Below are positions 8,447 to 16,913 of a stretch of DNA of 64,000 bases, piece by piece. The DNA is from Alicycliphilus denitrificans K601 (GTDB taxonomy: Bacteria; Pseudomonadota; Gammaproteobacteria; Burkholderiales; Burkholderiaceae_C): contig NC_015422.1 of assembly GCF_000204645.1 (NCBI RefSeq), forward strand, positions 2,187,001 through 2,251,000. Reading direction: 5' to 3'. Each line of letters begins with the position of its first letter. The first letter of the stretch is position 1. The position numbers and the translations under genes were made by a program. The notes beneath the pieces are model-generated. The model had not been told where the DNA came from and did not search any database. It worked only from the letters and a program-made list of their open reading frames with translations.

Positions 8447-9607
8447 TCAGCGGCGTTGCTCGATGGGCACGAAGGCCTGGTCCTCGGGGCCGACGTAGTT
8501 CGCGCTGGGGCGGATGATCTTGTTGTCCTGCCGCTGCTCGATGATGTGCGCAGCCCAGCCGCTGGTGCGCGCGATGACGAACAGCGGCGTGAACATGGCG
8601 GTGGGCACCTGCATCATGTGGTAGCTCACGGCGCTGAACCAGTCGAGGTTGGGGAACATTTTCTTCACCTCCCACATGACGGACTCCAGCCGCTCGGCGA
8701 TGTCGTACATCTTGGTGCTGCCGGCATCAATGGACAGGCGCCTGGCCACGCCCTTGATGATGACGTTGCGCGGGTCGCTTACCGTGTAGACGGGGTGGCC
8801 GAAGCCGATCACGACCTCCTTGGCCTCCACGCGGCGGCGGATGTCGGCCTCGGCCTCGTCGGGTGTGTCATAGCGCTTCTGCACCTCGAACGCCACCTCG
8901 TTCGCGCCGCCGTGCTTGGGGCCGCGCAGCGCGCCGATGGCGCCGGAGATGGCCGAGTACATGTCGCTGCCCGTGCCGGCGATCACGCGCGCGGTGAAGG
9001 TGGACGCATTGAACTCGTGCTCGGCATAGAGGTTCAGCGAGGTGTGCATGGCGCGCTCCCAGCCCGCGCCGGGCTTGTCGCCATGCAGCAGGTTCAGGAA
9101 GTGCGCGCCGATGGAGTCATCTTGGGTCTCCACCTCGATGCGGCGGCCCGAGTTGCTGAAGTGGTACCAGTACAGCAGCATGCTGCCGAGCGACGCCATC
9201 AGCCGGTCGGCGATGTCGCGCGCGCCGGGGATGTTGTGGTCGTCCTTCTCGGGCAGCGCGCAGCCCAGGGCCGAGACGCCCGTGCGCATCACGTCCATGG
9301 GGTGGCTGGCGGCGGGCAGTTGCTCCAGGGCCGTCTTCACGCTGCCGGGCAGGCCGCGCAGGGCCTTGAGCTTGGCCTTGTAGGTTTTGAGTTCGGCGCG
9401 CGTGGGCAGCTTGCCATGCACCAGCAGGTGGGCGATCTCCTCGAACTCGCAGACCTCGGCGATGTCCAGGATGTCGTAGCCGCGGTAGTGCAGGTCATTG
9501 CCCGTGCGGCCCACGGTGCACAGGGCGGTGTTGCCGGCCGTGACGCCCGAGAGGGCGACGGATTTCTTGGCCTTCGGGGGCGGGGTGAGGGTCGTGGTGG
9601 CGGTCAT
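8447..9607 (-). CDS. prpC: 2-methylcitrate synthase
   Basis: A 386-residue citrate-synthase-family enzyme. The start [21 protein letters not shown] is typical of PrpC. The motifs RGYDI, the catalytic His in [14 protein letters not shown], and [16 protein letters not shown] mark propionyl-CoA-using methylcitrate synthases. It condenses propionyl-CoA with oxaloacetate in the cytoplasm, the entry step of the methylcitrate cycle. Its ATG overlaps the stop of the upstream thioesterase gene as ATGA, so the two are translationally coupled, and acnD follows after 19 bases. Expression is probably set by the promoter in the 102-base gap before the divergent XRE/ScfR-type regulator gene. Confidence 0.95.
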   Translation of the reverse strand: MTATTTLTPPPKAKKSVALSGVTAGNTALCTVGRTGNDLHYRGYDILDIAEVCEFEEIAHLLVHGKLPTRAELKTYKAKLKALRGLPGSVKTALEQLPAASHPMDVMRTGVSALGCALPEKDDHNIPGARDIADRLMASLGSMLLYWYHFSNSGRRIEVETQDDSIGAHFLNLLHGDKPGAGWERAMHTSLNLYAEHEFNASTFTARVIAGTGSDMYSAISGAIGALRGPKHGGANEVAFEVQKRYDTPDEAEADIRRRVEAKEVVIGFGHPVYTVSDPRNVIIKGVARRLSIDAGSTKMYDIAERLESVMWEVKKMFPNLDWFSAVSYHMMQVPTAMFTPLFVIARTSGWAAHIIEQRQDNKIIRPSANYVGPEDQAFVPIEQRR

Positions 9608-9999
9608 GTGGTCTCCGGTTTCAGGTAAGCGGCGGCGATGGCGCGTGGGCGGCCCTTGGCGTCCACGGCCACCAGTTCGAAGACGCCCTGCAGCACCAGC
9701 TCGGGCGCGCAGCCGGGGGCCTCGGCCAGGCCGTGCACGCAGACGGTGAGCGAGCTGCTGCCCATGCGGCCGATCCAGGCGCGCAGCACCAGCGCCCGGC
9801 CCACGGGAACGGGGGCGAGGAACTGCACGCCGGTCACGGCGGCCATCACCACCTCGCAACCGGCGGCCTCGCGCGCGGCGACGAGGGCCGCGCGCGCCAG
9901 GCGCTGCAGGCCCTGGCCCGCGAACAGCGTTCCGTGGTGGTTGGCGTCCTGGGGAAAGACCATGTCCTTCGTCTCGACGGTGCCTGGGGGTCTTGTCAT
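9604..9999 (-). CDS. Hotdog-fold acyl-CoA thioesterase
   Basis: A 131-residue single-hotdog protein. [22 protein letters not shown] (split as [13 protein letters not shown] plus AGQGLQ) is the N-terminal active-site region of the YciA/acyl-CoA hydrolase family, with the conserved Asn-His-His-Gly and a later helix [13 protein letters not shown]. It is the first gene of the prp operon, directly divergent from the regulator. A thioesterase here could relieve propionyl-CoA accumulation or recycle CoA; substrate preference cannot be read from sequence. The start was chosen at [12 protein letters not shown], which gives the family length; the upstream in-frame sequence is unlike the family. Confidence 0.82.
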   Translation of the reverse strand: MTRPPGTVETKDMVFPQDANHHGTLFAGQGLQRLARAALVAAREAAGCEVVMAAVTGVQFLAPVPVGRALVLRAWIGRMGSSSLTVCVHGLAEAPGCAPELVLQGVFELVAVDAKGRPRAIAAAYLKPETT

Positions 10000-10074
10000 G
10001 ATTCGCAATCTACGCACAATAGGCGCCCCCCGGAAGGCCTGAATTGGCGAATGAATGCGAAGGCGGGGTAGGGG

Positions 10075-10092
10075 TTTTGTGAATTTTGTGAA
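10075..10092. promoter_or_regulatory. Tandem TTTTGTGAA direct repeat, possible operator
   Basis: TTTTGTGAATTTTGTGAA is a perfect 9+9 direct repeat placed 9 bases before the regulator ATG, in the gap shared with the divergent prp operon. Its position suits an operator for autoregulation by the XRE/ScfR protein or control of the prp genes. No published site is being claimed. Confidence 0.4.
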
Positions 10093-10101
10093 AGATCGGA
10101 G

Positions 10102-11562
10102 ATGCGAAAGACCTTCATGGGCGTGCGCCTGCGGCGCCTGCGCGAGGAGCGGGGCCTGACCCAGGTGGCGCTGGCGCGCGCGCTCGATATCTCGGCGAGC
10201 TACCTCAACCAGATCGAGCAGAACCAGCGCCCGCTCACCGTGCCCGTGCTGCTCAAGATCAACGCGGTGTTCGGCGTGGACGTGCAGCGCTTCTCCGACG
10301 ACGACGAGGCGCGCCTGATCGCGGGCCTGCGCGACGTGCTGGCCGACATGCCCGCGGGCGCGGCGGCCGATGCCGTGTCGCTGGCCGAGATCCGCGAGCT
10401 GGCCGCCAGCATGCCCGCCGTGGCGCGCGCGCTGCTGGCGCTGCACCGTGGCCAGCGCGAGGCGCATGAGCGCCTGGAGGCGCTGTCGGCCCATTACGGC
10501 GACGAGCGTGGCGGCGCGGCCGGCGCCGCGCACGCGCCGCCCATGGCCTACGAGGAGGTGCGCGATTTCTTCTTCGCGCGGCACAACCACATCGCCGAGC
10601 TGGACGACGCGGCCGAGCGTCTGGCCGGCCAGTGGCGCCTCGCGCCCGGCGCGTCCGAGGCGGGGCTGCGCCAGCGCCTGGAGCGCGCCCATGGCGTGCG
10701 CGTGTCGCTGCCGGCCGAGGGCCTGCCCGGGCACGGGCAGGACGGCGCGGGCGAGGCCATGCAGCGCAGCTTCGACGCGGCCGCGCGCGTGCTGTACCTG
10801 TCGCCCGCGCTTCGGCCCGCGCAGCGCGCGTTCCAGATGGCCACGCAGCTCGCGTTCCTGGAGGTGCCGCAGGAACTGCAGCGCATCGTGGACGCGGCGC
10901 AGCTCTCGGGCGATGCGGCGCGCGCGCTCGCGCGCATCGGCCTGGCCAACTACTTCGCGGGCGCGCTGCTGCTGCCCTACGCGCCCTTCCTGCAGTCGGC
11001 CGAGGCGCTGCACTACGACATCGAGCGCCTGGGGCAGCGCTGGGGCGTGGGCTTCGAGACCGTGTGCCACCGCCTGTCCACGCTGCAACGCCCGGGCGCG
11101 CGCGGCGTGCCGTTCTTCTTCATCCGCGTGGACCGCGCGGGCAACATCAGCAAGCGCCAGTCGGCCACGCACTTCCACTTCAGCAAGATCGGCGGCACCT
11201 GCCCGCTGTGGAACGTGTACGAGGCCTTCGCGCAGCCCGGGCGCATCGTGCGCCAGCTCGCGCGCATGCCCGACGGCCGCGCCTACCTATGGGTCGCGCG
11301 CACCGTCGCCCGCAGCACGGGCGGCTGGGGCGCGCCGGGCAAGACCTTTTCGGTGGCCCTGGGCTGCGACGTGCAGCACGCGCCGCAGCTCGTCTACGCG
11401 CGCGGCCTCGACCTTGCCGACCCCGATGCGCCCGTGCCCATCGGCATGGGCTGCAAGGTGTGCGAGCGCACGGCCTGCCCGCAGCGCGCGTTCCCGCCCA
11501 TGGGGCGGGCGCTGGAGGTCAACGAGAATCGCAGCAGCCTGGTGCCGTACCGAGTGGCGTGA
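10102..11562 (+). CDS. XRE-family transcriptional regulator of short-chain fatty acyl type (ScfR/RamB-like)
   Basis: A 486-residue protein. Residues 1-70 form an XRE helix-turn-helix (GVRLRRLREERGLTQVALA, ISASYLNQIEQNQRPLTVP). The middle part resembles the IrrE/DUF955-like domain, and the C-terminus is the short-chain fatty acyl regulator domain ending in GMGCKVCERTACPQRAFPP. Three closely spaced cysteines in that motif are conserved in the PrpR/RamB family; in mycobacterial PrpR this region binds an Fe-S cluster and acyl-CoA, as I recall. Divergent orientation to thioesterase-prpC-acnD-prpF makes it the likely propionyl-CoA-responsive regulator of that operon. This type replaces the sigma54-dependent PrpR of enterics. 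Family placement is secure; the ligand is inferred. Confidence 0.87.
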   Translation: MRKTFMGVRLRRLREERGLTQVALARALDISASYLNQIEQNQRPLTVPVLLKINAVFGVDVQRFSDDDEARLIAGLRDVLADMPAGAAADAVSLAEIRELAASMPAVARALLALHRGQREAHERLEALSAHYGDERGGAAGAAHAPPMAYEEVRDFFFARHNHIAELDDAAERLAGQWRLAPGASEAGLRQRLERAHGVRVSLPAEGLPGHGQDGAGEAMQRSFDAAARVLYLSPALRPAQRAFQMATQLAFLEVPQELQRIVDAAQLSGDAARALARIGLANYFAGALLLPYAPFLQSAEALHYDIERLGQRWGVGFETVCHRLSTLQRPGARGVPFFFIRVDRAGNISKRQSATHFHFSKIGGTCPLWNVYEAFAQPGRIVRQLARMPDGRAYLWVARTVARSTGGWGAPGKTFSVALGCDVQHAPQLVYARGLDLADPDAPVPIGMGCKVCERTACPQRAFPPMGRALEVNENRSSLVPYRVA

Positions 11563-11575
11563 TGCTGCGGAAAGA

Positions 11576-11619
11576 GTAGCTTCCAGCGCTTGCTGGACAA
11601 GCGCTGGAAGCAAAAAATA
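11576..11619. repeat. Dispersed AGCGCTT repeat, copy 3
   Basis: A perfect 14-base inverted repeat, GCTTCCAGCGCTTG / CAAGCGCTGGAAGC (11579-11592 and 11598-11611), with a 5-base loop followed by AAAAAATAT. It lies between two convergent genes, where it could serve as a bidirectional terminator. Confidence 0.9.
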
Positions 11620-11673
11620 TGCATGACCGGCGAGGCTCGAACGGGGCGGCGTTCGAGCGGCCGCGGGCAAGGC

Positions 11674-12582
11674 TCAGGCCTTGGCCAGGTGTTCCACCAG
11701 CAGGCTCGCCGAGCCCGAGAGCGTGCGGTTGGCGCTGGTGGCGATCAGGAGCTGCCGCCGTGCCCAGGCATCGTCGAGATGCACCACCTTGAGCCCCCAG
11801 GGCCCGAGCTTGCGCGCGCAGGTGCCCAGGGGCAGGACCCCGATGCCGAGGTTCGCGGCGATCATCTCGCACATCGCGTCGAAGCTGCGCACCTGCACGC
11901 GCAGCCGCAGGGGAAAGCCGGCCTCCTGCGCCGCGGTCGTGATCGTGTTCAGCAGCGAACTGCCGCGGTTCAGCCCCACGAAGTCGTGGGCGAGGCAGTG
12001 CCTGAAGCCGATCCTGTCGTGCGCGGCCAGCGGGTGGGCCTGCGAGCAGAGCACCACCAGCTCGTCCACCCGATAGGGCCGCACGTTCAGCCCGTGGGTG
12101 GGCGCGCCGGCGACGAAGATGCCGACGTCGGCCATGCCCTCGACCACCGCGCGCACGATGTCGCCGGTCAATTGCTCTTCGACCTCCACGCGCGTTTCCG
12201 GGTAGCGCTGCAGGAACCCGGCCAGCGCGGCGGGCAGGAACTCGACCAGCGCGGACATGTTGGCCCACAGCCGCACGTGGCCCCGCGAGCCGCTGGAATA
12301 TTCGCTCAATTCGTTGCTGAACAGCTCGAACCCCTGGAACAGGCGCATGGCGTGCTGGAGCGCCACATGCCCCGCCGGCGTGAGGCGGATGCCCTGCGCG
12401 GTGCGCTCCATCAGGCACGCCTTCGAGGCGGCCTCGAAGTCCGCCATCCGCCGGCTGGCCGCCGACAGCGCGAGATGGCAGCGTTCCGCGCCCTTGGTGA
12501 TGCTGCCCGTCTGGGCCACCGCGCAGAAGAGGCGCAGCGTCGTGAAGTCGATGCGCGCGGGGTTGATCGGGTTGCCTGCCAT
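11674..12582 (-). CDS. LysR-family transcriptional regulator
   Basis: 302 residues. The winged HTH occupies about 12-70 (FTTLRLFCAVAQTGSITKGA, LALSAASRRMADFE), followed by the effector-binding domain with RLWANMSALVEFLPAAL and the typical C-terminal LGIGVLPLGTC. No specific subfamily is recognisable. It is divergent from a VOC-protein/alpha-beta-hydrolase pair and separated from them by 129 bases with two inverted repeats, one of them a T-N11-A LysR-type box, so it most likely controls that pair. The inducer is unknown. Confidence 0.85.
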   Translation of the reverse strand: MAGNPINPARIDFTTLRLFCAVAQTGSITKGAERCHLALSAASRRMADFEAASKACLMERTAQGIRLTPAGHVALQHAMRLFQGFELFSNELSEYSSGSRGHVRLWANMSALVEFLPAALAGFLQRYPETRVEVEEQLTGDIVRAVVEGMADVGIFVAGAPTHGLNVRPYRVDELVVLCSQAHPLAAHDRIGFRHCLAHDFVGLNRGSSLLNTITTAAQEAGFPLRLRVQVRSFDAMCEMIAANLGIGVLPLGTCARKLGPWGLKVVHLDDAWARRQLLIATSANRTLSGSASLLVEHLAKA

Positions 12583-12601
12583 CGGTGCTCTTGGATTTCG
12601 C

Positions 12602-12686
12602 CTTCGCGTTTTGCGAAGCTTTCATGCGAAATGAGGAATTCCTGAAGGAAATCCGAATGATCAATATACAACCGTTCGCAGAACGG
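12602..12686. promoter_or_regulatory. Two inverted repeats in LysR/VOC divergent promoter region
   Basis: CTTCGC-GTTTT-GCGAAG (12602-12618) contains a T-N11-A core, the usual LysR-protein box. CCGTTC-GCA-GAACGG (12672-12686) is a second perfect 6-3-6 palindrome close to the VOC gene start. Likely regulator and activation sites; not tested against any motif model. Confidence 0.5.
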
Positions 12687-12711
12687 CAATCCAACCATTT
12701 CCCACCGACCC

Positions 12712-13095
12712 ATGATTCACCACCTGGACCATCTGGTGCTGACCACCGCCGACGAGCAGGCCTGCATCGACTTCTACGTCGGGCTGCTGGGCATGACGCT
12801 GGAGACCTTCGGCCAGGGCCGCAAGGCGTTCAAGTTCGGCGGGCAGAAGATCAACTTGCACGTCAAGGGCAGCGAATTCGAGCCCAAGGCGCATCTGCCC
12901 GTGCCGGGGGCGCTGGACCTGTGCTTCATCGCGGCGCGGCCGCTCGACGAGGTCATCGCGCGCATCCGCGAGCGCGGCGTGCGGATCGTCGAGGGCCCGG
13001 TGCGGCGCACCGGCGCCAGCTACCCGCTGCGTTCCATCTACCTGCGCGACCCGGACCTCAACCTCATAGAGATCTCGGAGAGGGCCGAGGCGTGA
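12712..13095 (+). CDS. VOC (glyoxalase/dioxygenase fold) family protein
   Basis: 127 residues with one glyoxalase-type module pair: IHHLDHLVLTTADEQACIDF at the N-terminus (metal-ligand His in HLDHLV), KINLHVKG in the middle and the C-terminal SIYLRDPDLNLIEI with the last Glu ligand. Proteins of this type include glyoxalase I, virulence protein STM3117-like and small extradiol-like enzymes; which reaction applies here is not readable. It is followed after 49 bases by a lipoprotein hydrolase and is divergent from a LysR regulator, which suggests a small inducible catabolic or detoxification unit. Confidence 0.82.
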   Translation: MIHHLDHLVLTTADEQACIDFYVGLLGMTLETFGQGRKAFKFGGQKINLHVKGSEFEPKAHLPVPGALDLCFIAARPLDEVIARIRERGVRIVEGPVRRTGASYPLRSIYLRDPDLNLIEISERAEA

Positions 13096-13144
13096 CGGTG
13101 CGGGCGTGCCGAGCCGAATGATCAAACAGCGAAAGGAGACGAAG

Positions 13145-14212
13145 ATGAACAGGTCCATGAAGTCCGCGGCCATGGCCGCAAGCCTCTTGGCGTTGCTCGG
13201 CTGCGCCGGCGCGCCCATCGCCCCGGTGGCGGGCCAGGGGCCGGTGGCGGTGGCCGAGATCGGCAGCTTCCACACCGGCGGGCGCTCGGTCACGCTGAGC
13301 GGGCTGCCGAAGAAGGAGGTGCGCTTCACGCCCACCTCGCCACCCACGCTGCTCGATCCCAATGGCGAGTTCGAGGTCGAGCAGATGTACACGCAGTACG
13401 TCAAGCTCGCCCCGCAGTCCCGGCGTGCGCGCTATCCGATGCTGATGTGGCACGGCGGTGGTCTGACGGGCGTTACCTGGGAGACCAAGCCCGACGGCCA
13501 GCCGGGCTGGCAGATGTACTTCGTCGCCGCCGGCCACGATGTCTACGTCTCCGACGCGGTGGAGCGCGGCCGCGCCTCGTGGGCGCGCTATCCGGAGATC
13601 TTCAAGAGCGAGCCGGTGTTCCGCACCAAGAAGGAGGGGTGGGAGCTGTTTCGCATCGGCCCGGCCGACAGCTACGACAGCGCCGCCAGCCGGCACGCCT
13701 ATCCCGACACGCAGTTCCCCATCGCAGCGTTCGACCAGTTCATGAAGCAGGGCGTGCCGCGCTGGGTCACCAACGACGAGCCTACCCTGCGCGCCTACGA
13801 CGCGCTGGTGAACAAGGTCTGCCCTTGCGTCATCACCGTGCACAGCCAGGGCAGCACCTTCGCGTACACGCTGGCCAGCCGGTATCCGGACAAGATCAAG
13901 GCGGTGGTCGGCGTCGAGCCTTCCGGCGCGCTCGATCCCGACAAGGTGGACGTGGCGCCGCTCGCCAGGGTGCCTCTGCTATTCGTCTGGGGCGACAAGA
14001 TCCGCGAGACCCCGCGCTGGCAGGGCATCCAGGCGCCGATGAAGAAGATGATTGCCGCCGTCAAGGCCAGGGGCGGCCAGGTGGACGAGATCGACCTGCC
14101 GGCGCAGGGCATACGCGGCAACAGCCACATGATCATGATGGACCGCAACTCCGACCAGGTCGCCGCCCTGGTGCAGGACTGGCTGGTGCGGCGCGGACTG
14201 GCCACGCGCTGA
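13145..14212 (+). CDS. Alpha/beta-hydrolase family lipoprotein
   Basis: 355 residues, start chosen after AAAGGAGA. The signal peptide ends in the lipobox ALLGC (Cys19), so the enzyme is anchored in the outer or inner membrane, facing the periplasm. The hydrolase core shows MLMWHGGGLTG (oxyanion region), the nucleophile strand VITVHSQGSTFAYTLA, LLFVWGDKIRETPRW (acid) and GIRGNSHMIMMDRNSDQ with the catalytic His. The nucleophile elbow reads V-H-S-Q-G instead of the usual G-x-S-x-G; the Ser is kept but the first Gly is not. It is probably co-transcribed with the VOC gene upstream and controlled by the divergent LysR protein. Natural substrate unknown. Confidence 0.8.
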   Translation: MNRSMKSAAMAASLLALLGCAGAPIAPVAGQGPVAVAEIGSFHTGGRSVTLSGLPKKEVRFTPTSPPTLLDPNGEFEVEQMYTQYVKLAPQSRRARYPMLMWHGGGLTGVTWETKPDGQPGWQMYFVAAGHDVYVSDAVERGRASWARYPEIFKSEPVFRTKKEGWELFRIGPADSYDSAASRHAYPDTQFPIAAFDQFMKQGVPRWVTNDEPTLRAYDALVNKVCPCVITVHSQGSTFAYTLASRYPDKIKAVVGVEPSGALDPDKVDVAPLARVPLLFVWGDKIRETPRWQGIQAPMKKMIAAVKARGGQVDEIDLPAQGIRGNSHMIMMDRNSDQVAALVQDWLVRRGLATR

Positions 14213-14218
14213 GGAACG

Positions 14219-14665
14219 CTAGGACTTCCCGGGCGGGCCGTCGTCGTCGAGCGACGCGCTCCAGCGGTCGCCCCAGCCGTGGCGCAGGTCGTCCATGCTG
14301 CGCCGGTCGCGCTTGGTGGGCCGGCCCTCGCGCAGGCTGGCGGCGGGCTCGGGGGCCAGGCGCCGGGCCTCGGCGGCCCGGGCGCGCTCGGCGATGCTCT
14401 CGGGCGTTTCCTCGTAGAGCTGCTGCGCCACGGGCGCGGGACCGCGGAAGTTGCTCAGGCCCCGCACCACCACCGTGCGCGGCACCTGGCCCTGGCGCAG
14501 GGCCACGGTGTCGCCCGCGCGCAACTCGCGCGCGGCCTTGGCGGCCTGGCCGTTGACGGTGACGCGGCCCTTGCCAATCTCTTCCACGGCCAGGCTGCGG
14601 GTCTTGTAGAAGCGCGCGCACCACAGCCACTTGTCCAGGCGCATGGAGTCGGGGGGAGTCGTCAT
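14219..14665 (-). CDS. hslR: Ribosome-associated heat shock protein Hsp15 (S4 domain)
   Basis: 148 residues. The N-terminal S4 RNA-binding domain is plain: MRLDKWLWCARFYKTRSLA, IGKGRVTVNG and ELRAGDTVAL. The C-terminal part is basic and low in complexity (REGRPTKRDRRSMDDLR), as in Hsp15. The protein binds 50S subunits carrying nascent chains after heat stress and helps recycle stalled translation. It is convergent with the hydrolase gene (6 bases between stops) and lies 22 bases downstream of tctE on the same strand. Confidence 0.88.
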   Translation of the reverse strand: MTTPPDSMRLDKWLWCARFYKTRSLAVEEIGKGRVTVNGQAAKAARELRAGDTVALRQGQVPRTVVVRGLSNFRGPAPVAQQLYEETPESIAERARAAEARRLAPEPAASLREGRPTKRDRRSMDDLRHGWGDRWSASLDDDGPPGKS

Positions 14666-14687
14666 CGCGGCGATTTTCCCTTGGGAA

Positions 14688-16091
14688 TCAGGCCGGCGCC
14701 AGCGGCAGGCGTACCACGGCGTCCAGCCCCAGCACGCGCGCGCCCTGGCGGCGGTTGGAGAGGGCGATGCTGCCGCCCAGGGCCTGCACGATTTCCTGGC
14801 AGATAGCCAAGCCCAGGCCCGAGCCCTTGCGCACGTCGCCGGCCGAGAACGGCTCGAACAGCCGCGCGGCCAGCTCGTCGTCGATGCCGGGGCCGGCGTC
14901 GGCGATGGTGAGTTCGGCGTGGGTGCCCTGCGCGCGCAGCGTCACGGCCAGCTCGGTGGCGGGCGTGGCGTGGCGTATGGCGTTGTGCAGCAGGTTGCGG
15001 CACAGCTCGCGCAGCATCCATGCGTGCGCGCGGATGGGCGCGGCGTCGGTGGCGATGCCGAAGTCCAGGTCGCCCTGCGCGATCAGGGGCGAGAGATCCA
15101 GCGCCACCTCGCGCAGCACTTCGTCGAGCCGCGTCGTGGGCAGCTCGCCCTGCTGGCGCAGCTGCTCCACCTTGGCCAGCGCCAGCATCTGGTTGGCCAA
15201 CTGCGTGGCGCGCTCCACGGTGTCGCCGATCTCGTGCAGCGCCTGCCCGGGCGGCATGTCGCCGCGCAGGGCGGACTGCACCTGGGTCTTGAGCACGGCC
15301 AGCGGCGTGCGCAGCTGGTGCGAGGCGTCGCGCACGAAGCGCTTCTGGTGCTCCAGCAGGTGCGACAGGCGCCGCATGACGGCGTTGGTGGCGTCGATCA
15401 GCGGCTGCAGCTCGCGCGGGGCCGCGGGGGCGGCGATGGGCGACAGGTCGCCCTCGGCGCGGGCCTGCAGGTCGGCGCTCAGCTGGCGCACCGGCCGCGT
15501 GGCGCGCTGCACTACCAGCACCACGATGGCGGCGACCAGCGCCACCAGCAGGGCCTGGCGCGCCAGCGTGTCCCGCAGGATCTGCAGCGCCGCGGCGTGG
15601 CGCAGCTCCAGCGTCTCGGCCACCTGGATCACGGCCATGCCGCGGCCCTGGGGGCTGGCCACGGGCTGCAGCAGCGCCGCCACGCGCACGGGGCGGCCGC
15701 GGAAGCTGGCGTCGTAGAAGTCCACCAGCGCCGCGTAGGGCGGGCGCGGGGCGATGCTGCCGCGCCACATGGGCAGCTCGCCAAAGCCGGAGACGAGCTC
15801 GCCGCGCAGGTTGGAGACGCGGTAGTACATGCGGCTCTGGTTGTCGGCCTCGAAGGCCTCCAGCGCCGCGTAGGGCACGATGACGCGCAGCTCGGCCCGC
15901 TCGTCGTAGCCGCGCACGTCGATCTGCTCGCTGATGGTCTTGGCCGAGGCCAGCAGCGTGCGGTCGTAGGCCGTGTTCAGGGCCCCCAGCGTCTGGCGGT
16001 ACAGGCTGTAGGTGTTGAGGCCGATGAACAGCAGCGTGGGCAGCAGGATGCCCAGCAGCAACTGGCGGCGCAGCGATCTCTGGCGGGTCAT
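14688..16091 (-). CDS. tctE: Sensor histidine kinase TctE
   Basis: 467 residues. A membrane helix at about 9-28, a periplasmic sensing region (about 30-175) of the TctE/2CSK_N type containing DRTLLASAKTISEQIDVRG, a second helix (about 180-195), then HAMP, the H-box RDASHQLRTPLAVL with His258, and the ATPase boxes LCRNLLHNAIRHA, IADAGPGID and GSGLGLAI. It senses tricarboxylates and phosphorylates TctD. tctE overlaps tctD by 4 bases (ATGA), and the pair is divergent from tctCBA, the transporter it should control. Confidence 0.9.
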   Translation of the reverse strand: MTRQRSLRRQLLLGILLPTLLFIGLNTYSLYRQTLGALNTAYDRTLLASAKTISEQIDVRGYDERAELRVIVPYAALEAFEADNQSRMYYRVSNLRGELVSGFGELPMWRGSIAPRPPYAALVDFYDASFRGRPVRVAALLQPVASPQGRGMAVIQVAETLELRHAAALQILRDTLARQALLVALVAAIVVLVVQRATRPVRQLSADLQARAEGDLSPIAAPAAPRELQPLIDATNAVMRRLSHLLEHQKRFVRDASHQLRTPLAVLKTQVQSALRGDMPPGQALHEIGDTVERATQLANQMLALAKVEQLRQQGELPTTRLDEVLREVALDLSPLIAQGDLDFGIATDAAPIRAHAWMLRELCRNLLHNAIRHATPATELAVTLRAQGTHAELTIADAGPGIDDELAARLFEPFSAGDVRKGSGLGLAICQEIVQALGGSIALSNRRQGARVLGLDAVVRLPLAPA

Positions 16092-16771
16092 GCCTCGGGT
16101 TTGAGCAGGTAGCCCAGGCCGCGCAGCGTCATCAGGACCACGCCCGTGCCGGCGAGCTTCTTGCGCAGGCGGTAGGCCACGACCTCGATGGCCTCGTACT
16201 GCACCTCGCTCTGGCCCGGGAAGACGAGTTCGTACAGCCGCTCCTTGGTCACGGCATGCCCGGGCTGGGCGAGCAGGGCGCGCAGCAGCGCCAGCTCGCG
16301 CGGCGTGAGGTCCATGGGCGCGCCGTGCGCGTAGATGATGCCGCTTTCTTTTTCATAGCTTATGGCGCCCATGGCCAGGGCGCTGGCGGCCGATTTGGCT
16401 TCCATGGCGTCGCCGCTGCGGCGCACCAGGGCGCGCAGGCGCGCCTCCAGCTCGTCCAGGTCGAAGGGCTTGGGCAGGTAGTCGTCGGCGCCGGCGTTCA
16501 GGCCCAGCACGCGGTCGCCCACGGTGCCGCGCGCGGTGAGCAGCAGCACGGGCGTGCGCAGGCCGCCCGCGCGCGCCTGCTCCAGCACCTGCAGGCCGTC
16601 CAGGCCGGGCAGGGTGAGGTCCAGCACCACGGCGTCGGGTGGGTGCGCGCGCCATTCGGCGAGCGCGGCGCGCCCGTCCGCGAGTGCCGTCACGGCCATG
16701 CCGCGGCGCGCGAGCGAGCGCTGCAGCGTGGCCTGCATGGTGGCGTCGTCTTCGACCAGGAGCAGTTGCAT
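16088..16771 (-). CDS. tctD: OmpR-family response regulator TctD
   Basis: 227 residues from MQLLLVEDD; the in-frame extension upstream is not needed for the receiver domain. Receiver: acidic pocket ED8-D9, phospho-acceptor Asp51 in VVLDLTLPG, Lys101 in PKPFD. The winged-helix output domain has LTPRELALLRALL and YEAIEVVAYRLRKKL. The linker between domains (about residues 124-141, AKSASALAMGAISYEKES region) is encoded by a copy of the dispersed AGCGCTT repeat in frame. Its partner kinase is encoded next to it; target genes are probably tctCBA across the 142-base divergent gap. Confidence 0.9.
   Translation of the reverse strand: MQLLLVEDDATMQATLQRSLARRGMAVTALADGRAALAEWRAHPPDAVVLDLTLPGLDGLQVLEQARAGGLRTPVLLLTARGTVGDRVLGLNAGADDYLPKPFDLDELEARLRALVRRSGDAMEAKSAASALAMGAISYEKESGIIYAHGAPMDLTPRELALLRALLAQPGHAVTKERLYELVFPGQSEVQYEAIEVVAYRLRKKLAGTGVVLMTLRGLGYLLKPEA
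16349..16402. repeat. Dispersed AGCGCTT repeat, copy 4 (inside tctD)
   Basis: TTTTTCATAGCTTATGGCGCC, then AGGGCGCTGGCGGCC and GATTTGGCTT match the family landmarks in order. The central arms are GGCGCC/GGCGCT variants. It encodes the tctD interdomain linker without disturbing the frame. Confidence 0.75.
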
Positions 16772-16913
16772 GGCCCCGATTAGAACCGTTTTGCAGGAGC
16801 GCAAGGGCTGCGGGAATGCGCGTAATCCCTAGTGTCCCGGACAGCCGTTTGACAGCTTGCCCGCGCATCATCGCGCCGTTCATCGTTCTTTTCTTACAAG
16901 CAAGGAGACCGGT

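Noticed and set aside
6061..8517. 818-codon plus-strand frame opposite acnD
   Set aside because: Shadow of acnD; His/Gly/Val/Arg-rich without motifs.
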